DNA of 64,000 nucleotides from Pachyseris speciosa (lineage: Eukaryota > Cnidaria > Anthozoa > Scleractinia > Pachyseridae), in contig JAEMWC010000107.1 in assembly GCA_016490735.1 (NCBI GenBank), positions 907,001-971,000 of the forward strand. The letters run 5' to 3'. Positions 12,301 through 23,215 of the stretch are shown one piece after another. The translations under genes were made by a program, and so were the position numbers. Below the pieces are notes generated by a model, which was not told where the DNA came from, did not search any database, and saw only the letters and a list, made by a program, of their open reading frames with translations. Every line of letters begins with the position of its first letter. The first letter of the stretch is position 1.

Positions 12301-14049
12301 TTGACGTAGCTATTTTTTATCCGTGAAGCAACAACAATGGACCAAGTTCGGTTTGCTTGCGATTTTTGCTAAGTTTACAGCCATTTTTCATCTTTAGCGG
12401 CTGCCTGATGAGCATCATTAAGCGTAACGGTAGCTAAGAGTCCACTTTCTCAAAGAATCGAGCAAGGTGATGTACTTTGTTGTCGAATTTGGCTTGTTAC
12501 TCGACGAACTGGGAATTTGGCCGGTCGGACACTTAGTACCTTTGGGACTCGACTACTGATGAATTTCTCGACCTACCGCCGCATATTTTGGAATTTGTGA
12601 GCATTGAAGATGACCACACGCAGGAAATTTTGGCGGTAGGTCGGAGTGGCTATGTGAAAGAATTGGGGGAACGAACGGGCGCTGTCAAAAATTCTCGTTA
12701 GTTCCCTGCATGCAACGCGCTCGAGATGTTGAAAATGTCGGGAAGGCCCGAATGTACTGGAACAAAAGGCTATCTACGCTCGGGAGAAGAATATGAACAA
12801 AAAAAGTCATTCTAAGCTAGAAAAAGGACTGAATTTCGTTATGATGGTTGAAGTTTGGTTTTTCGACGATGATTTCCTTAAAAAACATGAAGGCAAAAAG
12901 GGGCATTTTTGTCGTTTCTCTTTGAGGTTAAAAACGGTCAGTTTCGTTCTTGTCCAAACTCAAAAGGCCATATTTGGTAAAAATCGCTGTTTCTTGCGTT
13001 TATTGGATATCCAAATTTAAAGGACATTCCATTTCGTGCTCACAACTAACAGTTAAGGCAATATTCGTGCGATTGAGAAAGTTGCAATGTTTTGAAGCAT
13101 GGGAGTTTTACGGCCGGTTTCGGCCGGCACGGGTGCCAATGGGTTAATTTATCACGAGAAAAACTCAATTTAAAAAGATCAAGTAGACTACGAGCAGTCC
13201 GTTTTTATTCTTAGTGATAGTAACTGTAAGGCGAAGGGAACACGCAGGAAATAGCCCACTGAATTCTAGCCTCCTTCGCAGCCGTTGTTTTTGTCGGTCC
13301 TATTCTCCCTCCCCACCAACGTCTGCTGAACCGAGCCGGACATTCCATTCCGGGAACTGACCAATCACATAGCGACTTTTAAATTTCGTTAGCTAAGTTC
13401 CCGTAGCCTCTTCGCGGCCGTTATTTGTGTCGGCTCTATTCTCCCTCCTGATTGGATACTCAGACACAATGGGAATGGAATGTCTGGCTCAGTTCAGCAG
13501 ACGTTGGTGGGGAGGGAGAATAGGACCGACACAAACAACGGCTGCGAAGGAGGTTACCTGAATTCGTAAGTCAGTTGGTTTAGGTTTTGCGCAGACATGA
13601 GTGTGATTGAGTTCAAAGTTCTTCCAAATGGTTGGCGTATAGACTGCTGGTAGTCCTTTTCGTGATAGTCGAAGCGCAATCCATGAACAGCGCGTTGAGG
13701 AATAATGCGGTGAGCTAGTCTTGCCGCGAGAGCTCCCCACCATCCAGGGACTAGTTGGTCTTTGGCAGATTCTTTAATTAACGCGGATCTTTTTTTTTTT
13801 AATTCAAACTTAGTTCTATTTTGAATTAATTCTATTTTGAATTAATTCTTATTGCTCGGGCGTCTTTCTCAACAGGGTCTGACAGCACCCATGCAAGGAT
13901 TTTTCAACTGTATTGTGTATGGTTGGCGAAGAAAGAGCTTCCGTGAAGCCTCAGAAAGAACACCACTGTTACTGGAATCGGACGAGTTTCCTTCCACTTC
14001 TTCTGTGAATAGTTACCCTTATTACGGACCTTCCTTGCGGCCTTTATAA
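2134..14049 (+). CDS. Seven-helix receptor, C-terminal part (GPR143/TMEM116-like)
   Basis: Seven exons join with matching phases and GT-AG borders: 2134-2214, 4436-4469, 5130-5213, 9725-9776, 10114-10206, 11592-11674 and 13876-14049 (TAA stop), giving 199 residues; the start lies further left. The product shows four hydrophobic helices. They are one around LLPVVIMSPLIIYSV, one across exons 3-4 (SIVLTACLSISIAGLV, then LLYFLML), one with VFLVCWSP, and a last one reading PMQGFFNCIVYGW. CWxP is the classic helix-6 motif of G-protein-coupled receptors, and a P-x-Q-G-F-x-N-x-x-V-Y-G ending marks helix 7 of the cAMP-receptor/GCR1-like group that includes GPR143 and TMEM116. A short cytoplasmic tail with ERTPLLLESD follows, resembling an acidic dileucine sorting signal. 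The receptor assignment is sound, but the exact family and ligand are not known. Introns hold many repeats, and MITEs follow closely after two exons (10206 and 11674). Confidence 0.7.
2657..3075. mobile_element. MITE with about 80-bp inverted ends
   Basis: The left end starts gaacctctactcttacaac and the right end is its imperfect reverse complement (gttgtaagagtagaggttc at 3057-3075). The match runs inward for about 80 bases. No ORF lies inside. A half copy of the same family sits at 50790-50960. It lies in a receptor intron. Confidence 0.7.
3249..3566. mobile_element. MITE with imperfect inverted ends
   Basis: The left end cctccttaagggcgatttag matches the reverse complement of the right end (cagtctaaattgccctttgg at 3544-3563). 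The inside carries tcgtgcg/tacgac-type words in both orientations. It is non-coding and intronic. Confidence 0.55.
3634..3826 (+). repeat. Dispersed repeat, copy 1
   Basis: Contains repeated ggacag...gcgtcat words (about three times). It is the reverse complement, with moderate divergence, of 17281-17483; shared landmarks are ttggttatcagcaaccc and gtgcattttgttgagtaa. Confidence 0.6.
4546..4818 (-). mobile_element. tRNA-derived SINE, MetaSINE-like
   Basis: Read on the minus strand it begins with a tRNA-like head (ggatggcgcagtggtgagag as A box; ccgggttcgattcccgga as T-arm/B box). It continues with a conserved body (ctgctccgagaggtttttct) and ends in an ataata tail. A second copy lies at 23177-23500. 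The body resembles, from memory, the central domain of the MetaSINE superfamily; this was not checked by search. Confidence 0.75.
5353..5711. mobile_element. MITE-like inverted repeat with ataagaac boxes
   Basis: Left end atactctttttataagga and right end ccttcataaaaaaagagtgt are near reverse complements. Internal boxes of the form taagaac(g/a)t recur about five times. It is in the receptor intron between 5213 and 9725. Confidence 0.45.
6326..6432. repeat. (TTTA)n microsatellite
   Basis: An almost uninterrupted run of ttta units at the left, decaying towards the right. Confidence 0.9.
6542..6826. mobile_element. MITE with tgaagggctggg ends, copy 1
   Basis: The ends are inverted repeats: tgaagggctggggacataaa on the left and tttatgcccccagcccttca on the right. 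Inside, a 66-bp segment (starting at gaactgcattttgattc) is present twice in tandem at 6626 and 6692. The related copy at 9203-9420 has this segment once, so the duplication arose within this copy or its lineage. Confidence 0.85.
7108..7228 (+). repeat. Interstitial telomere-like repeat (TTAGGG)n, decayed
   Basis: The stretch includes ttagggttagagc, gatagggttagggac and ggttagggttagtg, then drifts into gttaac/gctaac units. TTAGGG is the telomere repeat of most animals, including cnidarians. It lies far from any chromosome end as seen here. Confidence 0.6.
7998..8222 (+). mobile_element. tRNA-derived SINE, family S, copy 1
   Basis: It shares three blocks with the copy at 32279-32505. These are an upstream extension (cacggatatgttacgaacca), a tRNA-like head ending in B box gggttcaaatcccgtacaag, and a 3' body with tcataactgcg-type words (cataactgcggcgatcgttc). 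A long T-rich run (8109-8162) replaces the middle. The tRNA part cannot fold properly, so this is not a tRNA gene. Confidence 0.65.
9203..9420. mobile_element. MITE with tgaagggctggg ends, copy 2
   Basis: 218 bp, flush ends tgaagggctgggggcataaa / tttatgcccccagcccttca, and near identical to the copy at 6542-6826 apart from the single internal 66-bp unit. The high identity of the two copies suggests recent movement. Confidence 0.85.
10230..10525. mobile_element. MITE with about 95-bp inverted ends
   Basis: Left arm from gaatattcttagactgttca and right arm ending gaacagtctagaatattc are near-perfect reverse complements through ggcggccatcttgattttc. A G/C-rich spacer (gggggcgggggacgttctcg) separates them. 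It begins only 24 bp after a receptor exon ends. Confidence 0.85.
10803..11144. mobile_element. Head-to-head inverted dimer of SINE family S
   Basis: Two SINE copies meet head to head around a 7-base spacer (10946-10952). Each arm has a tRNA-like head (ggcttcatagccc, then B box gggttcaaacccc) and the family body (ttcataactgcgaggatcat). The arms are nearly identical; the left arm stops at 10803 and lacks the last ~47 bases present on the right. The whole is flanked by a single pair of 12-bp direct repeats, agacattaaaca at 10791-10802 and 11145-11156, so it inserted as one unit. Confidence 0.85.
11698..12073. mobile_element. MITE family 'agagcrgttttcaat', copy 1
   Basis: It starts tagagcagttttcaatagag and holds the family landmarks gcacgtaaccggcgcaaagc and caatgaaccaatcagaattc. 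It begins about two dozen bases after the donor of the receptor exon that ends at 11674. Relatives: 27037-27291, 57379-57667, 63535-63720. Confidence 0.65.
12080..13257. other. Intron sequence, nothing recognised
   Basis: Part of the last receptor intron. Short open stretches occur on both strands but none has a recognisable motif or good splice borders. Palindromic words such as acggccggtttcggccggca (13110-13129) suggest decayed repeat material. Confidence 0.5.
13267..13556. mobile_element. Mutator-like MITE, 290 bp
   Basis: Inverted ends of about 80 bp: tagcctccttcgcagccgtt on the left and aacggctgcgaaggaggtta on the right. Flanking 9-bp sequences actgaattc (13258-13266) and cctgaattc (13557-13565) match at 8 of 9 bases, as expected for an aged 9-bp target duplication, the size typical of Mutator-like elements. 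An additional copy of the end (gtagcctcttcgcggccgtt) lies inside. Confidence 0.75.
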
Positions 14050-14114
14050 CAATAGCTCTTGGAAAAAAAATTCCAAACTAGCTCACTCTTTTTCATTCCC
14101 ATGTTTAACTGAAA

Positions 14115-16206
14115 ACACCGAATGCAAATATGGCGGACAACTGGGTCGGCGCCTGGGACGAGTCGCATGAAAGCGAGGCTAGTCAGGCTTCGTTTTGACA
14201 TCCCCAGAAAGTCTTGCTTCGTAGTCGATTTGGTTCGTTTTGTTTCGCCATCCCTACCCGTGTTTGTGTTCCCGAATGCCACCAGAAGGGAGTGAGATCT
14301 TCCACAGAAGAGAAATTTTTTTTTTCAGTTTCCACGTTCGCCTCTGAGGGGAAAACAGACGAAGGAAAGGAGTTCACGATCGCCGAAGGAACTGTTTAAG
14401 TTCAGCCTGGTAGATCTTAGTCTCCTACGCAGCCGTTCTTTGTCTCGTCACGCAACGCTCCTCGCCACTAACGGCTGCTGAAAACCGAACCACATTCCTT
14501 TCCCGACTATTAGCCAATCAGGATCAGCCTTCCATTTTCTGGAAAGTGTACGCGCCAATTCCTCAGTTCGGCGTACATCCAATCACAGCCTAGTTTATAT
14601 CGGTGTCCAGCGTGCGCTAACAATGGACTACAGTGGAGTGATAGGAAACGGTTAGCGTTTTGTTTACGTTTTCACTAGGATACTAGATGTTTACCAGTAA
14701 CTGCACTTGACTTTGTTTCCGAGTAGACAAGTTTGGTGTTGAGGTTAATCGTGGACCAAATGAATATGACAATTTTTTTTCGGGACTTGTCATATTTTGA
14801 TTTGATTTGGTAATACACTCAACACGAGATTGTAGGCCGCGTGTCTTTGAATCGGAGATAGGAAGCCAGGAACGTAAGTCATAGGCGCCCTAGTCCCGCT
14901 TTTAGGAGTCAATAGGAGAAGAAATACGAGCGCTAGCTTTGCCTTTGCCAAATTGCCGGGATTTAGATGCTTTCGCTCGGTCAGTCACGGAAACGTTTTC
15001 GTGGACAGTCTCTCCATCGGGAATATTTCGTATCTCTTCTGTAGCTCGTAGGAATCGCTTTTGCTCTTGGAGGTTCCCTTTTACTGAAGACTTCCTCTCT
15101 TTCTCGTTGAATTTCTTTTTACGAAGCCCGTTGGAACTTTGTCAACCGCTTGTAGCAAACATTTCTGGGCCAGATTACAGAATACCCGGCCACATCATTT
15201 ACAGATAGCGTCCACTGCAAATGAACAATTCGCTGCTGTTTGAAAAACACCTCACATCCACAACGATTGAATGATTTGTTGACAATTGAGTGAACGTTTG
15301 CCTGTATCAGTATTTATCGTGATTTGCATTGCCGACGGCGATGATCACGTAAAACACTATGGACAATCTTCTCAGGAATTGTTCCATCCGTGACCAGAGT
15401 CCGTGACATCGCTGACAGAATGAAAAGCATGCTGTTTCCTCTGACGTCATTGTCATTTTTGTGATACCTGATTGGTTAATCCGTTAGACCGCAAACACAA
15501 AGGGAAAGGAATGTGGTTCGGTTTTCAGCAGCCGTTAGTGGCGAGGAGCGTTGCGTGACGAGACAAAGAACGGCTGCGTAGGAGACTAGGTAGATCTTAG
15601 AAAATGTGTAAACGATCGCATTTACCTACGAGTCGTTGTTATTTGGCTCAATGCTTTTACTGGTTTCAAAGACGGGGCAGTTGAAGCTCATTCGCTTGGT
15701 TATTACACCGTAGTATTTCGTACGATTCCGTGCGAGTGGACGCGGACGAGTTTAACAAACACTTCTTCTATTGGGACAGAGGATGTCTTTCGAGAGGAGC
15801 TTTTCCTTACCTTGGGGAAGGTACTGGCCATGCAAATCGTGTTGGAACACCACCAGACACCACATAAGCTCGTCATTTAACTGATTTTTCTAAGATCTTG
15901 TATCCTGAAATGATGATGTAGCGAACAAACTTTAGTTCCCGCGGCGATCGTGAACTCCTTTTCTTCGTCTCAACGAATTGCATTAATCCACTATTTTCCC
16001 TTAGAGGTGAACGGTGGAAGATTTTAATCCTTTCTCGAAGCATTCAGAAACACAGCGATTCGTAGGCACAGCGAAATAAAACAAACCAGATCTGCTGCGA
16101 ACCGAGACTTTCCTGCAAAACAAAACATCAAGGCCTGACTACCCTCGATTTCATGTAGCTCGTCCCGGGCACCGACCGAGTGGTCCGCCATATTTGCATT
16201 CGGTGT
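14115..16206. mobile_element. Long-ended MITE interrupted by another element
   Basis: The ends acaccgaatgcaaatatggc and gccatatttgcattcggtgt are inverted repeats. Similarity continues inward for roughly 280 bases to aaggagttcacgatcgcc (14365-14382) and its inverse (15943-15960). The centre is split by the separate 1.17-kb element at 14418-15588. It lies right after the receptor stop codon. Confidence 0.7.
14418..15588. mobile_element. Mutator-like non-autonomous element, 1171 bp
   Basis: The inverted ends begin tagtctcctacgcagccgtt and end aacggctgcgtaggagacta, and match for about 85 bases. A perfect 9-bp duplication ggtagatct flanks it (14409-14417 and 15589-15597). The terminal word is shared with the MITE at 13267-13556 (cgcagccgtt), so the two are related. 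No transposase ORF is visible inside. It sits inside the older element 14115-16206. Confidence 0.85.
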
Positions 16207-16298
16207 ATAATAGGGTTGCCATTCCACTCAATTGACACAAAGGGCGCGATCCATTCAGCCAGAATATTCAGGATTTGTGGTACAGAATCGAATGGAAC

Positions 16299-16538
16299 AA
16301 TAATAGCCCATTTTACAGTTGCATGCTTAGTGACCTGGCATATTAATGGAAACGAGGCTGGCGGTGACCTTGTTTTGATACAGACCTCACTGCTTTTCCA
16401 TGTAAATCACGTTCTTATGCTAACTAGTTCACATTTGCATGAGAAAGACAGGTTTGTATCAAAACAAGATCACCTTTAGTCTCACTTCCACTCAAAGGCC
16501 AGGTCACTGAACACACAACTGTAAAATGGGCTATTGCC
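16299..16538. mobile_element. MITE with about 95-bp inverted arms
   Basis: Left arm aatagcccattttacagttg, then cttgttttgatacagacc; the right arm is its imperfect reverse complement, ending gtaaaatgggctattgcc. Non-coding. Confidence 0.75.
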
Positions 16539-16772
16539 AAAGTGTTTTTGTTTTTTTTCGGAAATTTCGGTCAGCGTCTTGCGCTTTTCCTTTTTTTTTT
16601 TTTTTTTTGTTTGTTTGTTTGTTTTTTTGTTTTTTCGAAAATTTCTTGTTCCATTGGGCATGGTATCTGACCGAAATGAAATACCCAGTAGAAAGGGAAA
16701 TTTCCGGAATATCCAAATTAGAGAGGAAAATACCGTTGAATTCAACAGAGAAATATTTCAACCTCAACTTAA

Positions 16773-17276
16773 TAGGGACCTTAAGCCACGAGGACGGCAA
16801 CGGCAACGAGAACGTCACAAAACAAGCTTAATGAGCAAAAACAATGGCTCTGCACGTGCGTTTCACATTTTGGTACATTTCTTTGCCGTCCTCAGCAAAA
16901 CAACGTGAAATGACCAAATTTTATGTTTTCTTGAGAACGTGAGCGCTTGATGACAATTTTTTCTTTCTTTTTCCTTACTTTGACGTCGTTCTTTGCAATT
17001 TAGTTCTTGGACAGTTCGCAAGTATTTTCCAAGTGAAACAAATTGGAATAATCGCGAAAGAGTTACAGAAACGAGAACTTATATTTTGAAGTGACGTTTT
17101 CGTTGCCGTTGCCGTCGTCGTTGCATAAGGTCACTAATCCCTGGACAGTTGGCCAGCATTTTTTAAGTTAAACAATTTTGAGTAATCGTAAAAGAGTTAC
17201 AAAAACGAGAAGTTATATTTCAAAATAACGTTTCCGTTGCCCTCGTCCTCGTCCTCGTCTTTGCTTACGCTCCCTA
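16773..17276. mobile_element. MITE with duplicated right end
   Basis: The left end is tagggaccttaagccacgag followed by gacggcaacggcaacgagaa. A matching inverted right end (gttgccgttgccgtcgtcgt) closes at 17136. A second, diverged copy of the last ~130 bases follows directly (17141-17276, ending tcgtctttgcttacgctccc). Both copies contain cgaaagagttacagaaacga-type sequence. Confidence 0.7.
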
Positions 17277-17280
17277 TTAG

Positions 17281-17483
17281 TTTACTCAACAAAGTGCGCT
17301 ACAAAAACGTGCGCAAAATGACGCATACTGTCCAGTTACACAGGCATGACGCGTAAACTGTTCTATTACACTGTCCAATTACAAGCATGACGCGTGCACT
17401 GTCCTTCTAGTGCTCAAATCGGGCTGCTGATAACCAATCACGTTCGAGAATTTTGTTATAGTTTTCATTAACTTCGGGACTGT
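17281..17483 (-). repeat. Dispersed repeat, copy 2
   Basis: Reverse complement of 3634-3826. Landmarks are ttactcaacaaagtgcgcta and the repeated gcatgacgcgt words. Confidence 0.6.
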
Positions 17484-19042
17484 AATCCTGAAATAGACTG
17501 TTGGTCGCAACCCACTATAAAATTACATTGAAAAATGAGTGCAGAGGCTAAAAATGATCACTCACAATCGACTGACGTTAAAGCAACTTAAAGCAAATAA
17601 AAATTTTGTTTTCATTCGATTTTTATTTTTTTTGGCTCAAATAACTAAGTTTCGTTTTCACTGAAAGTGTGGGAAAACTACCACGTATACACGACAGTTT
17701 CCCCTGCGGTACTCTGAATTGATTCTATCAGAAGCGCCCCGTTAAACGTTTTTCCGTTTACCTACAGAGCCATGTGAAGATCACCCTTCTCCTCAGATTC
17801 CTGAAATTACCCATTAAAAAAGACCATTTCATCTCACGATTTAAGAGTTTATTTATCATGTAAAATCAAATATTTTATCATTAAATTGAAAAGGTTGTTA
17901 TGGTTCCAGGTACCAAAACAGTACTGTGTAAATATCACTGAAATAAAATAACTTCCAGCTTGTACTTGTGCCTTATGGTCACTAAATCTCATCTTGCCGC
18001 ACTGTTGAAAAGTACTCTATGTCTAAACTACACCAAATCCACATTCATCTGATTTAAAAATGAACTCAAAGGTGACTTTGATGCGCTGACATATTGTCAC
18101 AAGGGCGGAGACGGTGAAGTCTTTACGATAGCGTCTTGCTCTTGGTATTAACTTCACGGCATTAGATGTAGTGAGCTAAACGAAGGCTAGGACTATCTTC
18201 TGTTAAACTGTCGTTCGTTAATCCTTTCATCTACATCTCAGCTGCAAGGTTGTAATAAATTGGGTAACAACTTGTTTGGACAGGCTTTTGGCTCAGTTGC
18301 CTATCTGCTAATTGGGGGACCATACACCATTCGGCACTTAATTGTACGGAGGCGAGTCCCCGCCTTCTATTAAAGGCGTCTGTGCTACTTCACCTCATGT
18401 AAGTAGCCATTCGTGTATGCCCTGACTCAAGCCTCTCTGACTCCTCGAACTCTGCAAGGCAAGATACCTCGAAACATCCTCAGCCAACCGGGATTGGGGA
18501 TCATTAAAGGGCTACTATCTTGTTTTGAGGTCATACTGATGATGATGTATACGCGCACATGAGTGTTTTTAGAAATCACCAAAGGGATGAAATCAAGAAA
18601 ATCCCCTAATACAAAAATATTAAACAACGAAAACAAAAAGACCTAGCCGCAAAAAGTTATCACTACCTCGCTTCATCGACACCACTTTTCTAAGATGGTA
18701 TTCCTTACGTGTTGTCCATCCTTGGCACCGAAATAAATTACTTATATATGTTAGCTGGAACCTCCAGAACCTCCATTTCATATCGCCCCAAACGGTTCGG
18801 TGAGTACCCTAACGACGGTTTCTATTTGTTAGGAATGTGCAGTACTGGTTTTCCACAAGTAAAATGGCAAAGGACAAGTATGAATAATATTGGGGGAGTT
18901 TATCCGGGATAATTGTCTCTTCCCTATCTCCATGATTTTGCGCCGCGTGTTTAAAGTGATACTGGTCAGCAGTGATACAAAATGGCGGCCGTTTCTGTCT
19001 TTCCATGTAGCTCGTTCTTCTTCGCCTAAAATTGCTGAGAAG
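17484..19042. other. Upstream region of mevalonate kinase
   Basis: No gene or clear repeat was recognised here. The last few hundred bases should contain the promoter and 5' UTR of mevalonate kinase, but no core promoter element stands out. Confidence 0.4.
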
Positions 19043-22000
19043 ATGGTCTTTCGTTGTATTACAGTCACTGCACCAGGAAAGATCATCCTTCACGGAGAAC
19101 ATGCAGTTGTCTACGGGAAGGTGTGAGATTATAAAGACCGTAGAAGTGGTGTTTTCTCACTCGTGAAGTGTCCTCCCACCATAAAACAGGACCGGGGACA
19201 GGGAATTTTCCCGCGTATTTAATTGTTCCCTGACTACTTTGATACATATTGTATAAACCTCAGCAGCTGGAATCCCTGGCTATTTTTTTAGCACAAACCC
19301 ACCTTCTCACAAAATTAAATATGTGACAGTTCTTTTAATAAAATTACTTGAATAGAAAGCTGTTGCAACCGCCATTGGTTTAAGGACTGTATTGAAACTG
19401 GAATCACAAAAAGATGACCTTGTCACACTCAATCTGGTAAACTGCAACGCTTCTTGCAAATGGAAACGAGATGAGCTGCACAGTGATGTCACAAGGCTTC
19501 TTGGTTAGTTTTCAATTTGTTCATCATTCATATCTGCCAACTCAGTCCATGAGGCAAGATTTCCGCACAGCCACATACATGAATTATGTATACATTTTGT
19601 GACTCAAATTCAGTTCATGCTCATCGTTTTTGGAACAGGGTTAATATGACAGTGACACATGTATAATAAATGTATTGGGCTGTGTGGAAATCTTTCTTTT
19701 GCCCTTACTGACAACCCATGGTTCTCCAACAATCTTTTGGTATGAAAATTAAGGATGGCTTAAGTAGGTACCTTTTTGTCTGAGGAATTGAAAAGACATT
19801 TGCTTCTGTGGGAATTCGTTGTGAAGTGGGATGTGAAGTAGGCACAAATAATCAAATAATTTGGTCCATAACAGGAAAAAGTTTTCAAGTTTTGGCCTTT
19901 CGATGTCCAGCTACATAATTCAGACAGCTCTTACTTATGCCATGTCATCAGCTTCCCCGTGGGGTCGACCCCCGGGCTAACCAGGGGGATTGTAAAATCA
20001 GTCAAGCAAACTTGATGAATTTCCCTGGGGGGTCGGGAATCTCTCAAGACAAAGTCCCCTGAGTGAGATGTCTCTCAGCTGAACATCCCTGTGACATCCT
20101 TTTCAAACTTGTGAATTCCCCCACCCCTAGTCTTTGATCGTAAAACAATGTCAAGATATTCCCCTACCTTCAGGCAAAGAATCTCATCTATCTCCTTGTA
20201 TTCCCCCACATATCTCCTTGGTAGGCCCGGGGTCAACCCCACGGGGAAGCCGATGACATGTGCATTAGACATGCAGTATACAAAACTTAAAGAAGAAGCA
20301 CTTATGGCAGATGATACAGTTTACTTTAATGATTACTGTTAAATAGTTTGATTCAATCATCATCAGGGGTAGATTTGTCCTGTTGTACCCAAGAAGGGAG
20401 TGAGTTATTTGGCAAGTTTGTGGATCATTGTGACATTACAGACATTGAAAAGAAGCTCATCAAGGATGCAATAACTGTCTTTGTGTTTCTGTTGGGAAGA
20501 ATTGTGGAAGATTTAAATAGGTGAGCTCTGCTACTTAAACAGTAAGATTGCAGCTGTAAAGAAATGCTTTATTTAATGTTTAATAAATGAGCAGGAGTGT
20601 TTTAGGACTTGATAAAACATGATTTGTGAATTTATTGAACGGCTCAAAAAGCTTTACTGTATATCTATCCTTTCTTATTTACTAAAATTTAGATTTTGGG
20701 TAGATATATGTGGCCTAGAGAATCAGACATAAAATTTAGCCGTGTCTTTTCATCAGATATAAAGACACTCATTAAAAAAATTAATTTCTTTTGTATTTCC
20801 TTCATGAATAATGAATTAAACATGAGGAAGATGTGTTTCTTCAGAGATTCAAATGCTGAGAAGTGGGTTGAAGAACGGAGGTGCAGCCAAGTATTTTTTT
20901 TTATTACCATCTTTGGAAGTCTAACAAAACCTAATGAAATACTCTTTTGAGTGTTTAATATAGCTTCTTAAGCCACTAATCATTCTTGAAGAAATTCAAA
21001 GCAAAAGTTCCCCAAATTTTATGATTATGAGGATCACTTAATATCTAAACCCTTCTTCACACCAGTGATTTCCTTTGTTTTATCTCTTCATGAATTATAA
21101 ATTAATTTTAAATTTAGAATTGTATTTTTGTACCTCATTTTTGCACTTGAAAGAAAAATTCAAATCAAAATACTTTCAACACACTTTTCACTTCACAAAA
21201 CTAGTTTCGCTGTAACAACAGCCTCATCAGTTGATTTTTGTAAATAACATTATTTTTCTTTTATTCTGTATGTATCTTAACAAAAGCACAACTTGAGATG
21301 TTCCTTTTGTTTGCTTCCTTCATCTATATTCTCTACTGCACTAGTTGAGAGAATTAGGTGAGAGGTGAGTTGCATAAGAATTACCAGTGGTTTATTTTGC
21401 GTACTCATTTTGTTTATTCCAATTAATGAAGTAGTGACATTGCAAGAAGGAAATAGGTAGTCTGCTCCCTTTAAAGAGGTTTAAATAAATTAATTCCTAA
21501 ATTTTAATAATAACTGAGTATACAGTATGTTGTAAGTCAAAATGAAATTTTTTTGCAAGACTGAGCTCTAAGAAAAAAGGTTTGAGAACCCAAAACTCTG
21601 AACCTTTGAAATTCAGGGTACCCAGCATTTAAGTTCTGTGCAAAAAACTAAAACTTCCTGTCACCCAAAGGCAAAAGTTAGTCACCAGGGGCCACTACAT
21701 GTTGCTAGAGCCCAGCCCTGCTTTGTCTCCTAACCCTAGTCAGGGCTTCTGATAGGTCACGGAAAAAAGGGGATTTTCAGGGGCAAATTCGTGGAAAAAT
21801 CAGCTGATATTGCGGAATTTTTGCGGAAAAATTGAAAATTTGTGGGAAAATCGGCTGATTTTGCGGGATTTTAGCAGGAAAAAAATCAAAATTCGCTGAA
21901 AAATTGGCCGATTTCACAGGATTTTAGCGGAAACATGGCAAATTTTGAGGGATTTTCAGGGGCAAATTCAAGGGAAAATCGTCTGATTTCACAGGAAATT

Positions 22001-23174
22001 TCGGGGGCAAACTTCGCCATGAAACAGTCAGTAAAAAACATCCGATTTTGTTTGAATGTTTTTGGCAAAGTTCGCTAAAATTGATCAATTTTGCATCTAT
22101 ATGACCAGCATTGTTTAACATTTTTTAACAGAGATAATCATTTGCTCTTTCAACAAATTGTCTGTATTCTGTTTGCTGTTTTGCACTTAGTTTTTGAGAA
22201 AAACATGGGCCAACTAAGATGAAAAGTCACTTTATAGTTACTGTAGGGTTTTCCACTTGCCTCTTCAATTATTCATGAATCATGAATAATTAGTGTTAGG
22301 AAACAAAGGAATTTCATTTTGATCTTGGTTAAAGGAGCAGTGTCATGGCCAAGCATGCACAATGATGCTCTTGAGTGAGTTACATATTTTTTTATCTGTC
22401 CGCCATCTTCAATTTGGTCTATACGATTGTTTTCGGCCAGTATTTATTATAATACACATTAATTGAAGTCTCAGCTATATGTCTCTTTTGGAGATTTTTG
22501 TTTGTTTCTTCCTTGCCGTATGGATGGCATTAGTAATCGGAGATATATATCAGTGACAAAACTTGAAAAAAATTGTCAGCTTTTTCAAGTTAATGTATTG
22601 CTACTGCGCATGCGCAAGCTCTGTGGCTCTCAGTTCCTTTAAAATCATTGAGTCATGAATAATTAGGGTTAAAAGACAAAGGAATTTCATTTTGACCTAG
22701 GTTAAAATCATTTTGACCTGAATTTCATTTTGACCTACCACATATATTTCATTGACACAGGCTACCCACCTTCTCCATTGAAATTAACACAGCAATCCCA
22801 GTTGGAGCAGGTCTCGGATCATCAGCTTCATACTCTGTCTGCCTTTCCACAGTGCTTCTAGCAGCCGCAGGGAAGATTCCCCTGCCACAAGCATCAAGCG
22901 ATGCCCTAACTAACTGCTCTGGAGTCACTGTTACTTCCCTGAGTGATGCTATTCAAGGGGACATTACTCTGTCTTCTCAAGACCTGGCATTAATTTGCAA
23001 ATGGAGCTTAGAAGCTGAAAAGCTTGTTCATGGAAAGCCATCTGGTATAGACAACTCTGTCTGCACGTATGGTAGGTAGACATTGAAGTGATCTGTTTTC
23101 TGATTGTCCCTCTCTGAATGTAAATATAACTATATTTAGCCACTTTAGCATGAAATAAAAGCCAAAGGGACAGG

Positions 23175-23215
<41 letters not shown>

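Noticed and set aside
18890..19042. N-terminal extension of mevalonate kinase from an upstream in-frame ATG
   Set aside because: The extra 51 residues look like random translation, and the downstream ATG gives the exact family N-terminus.
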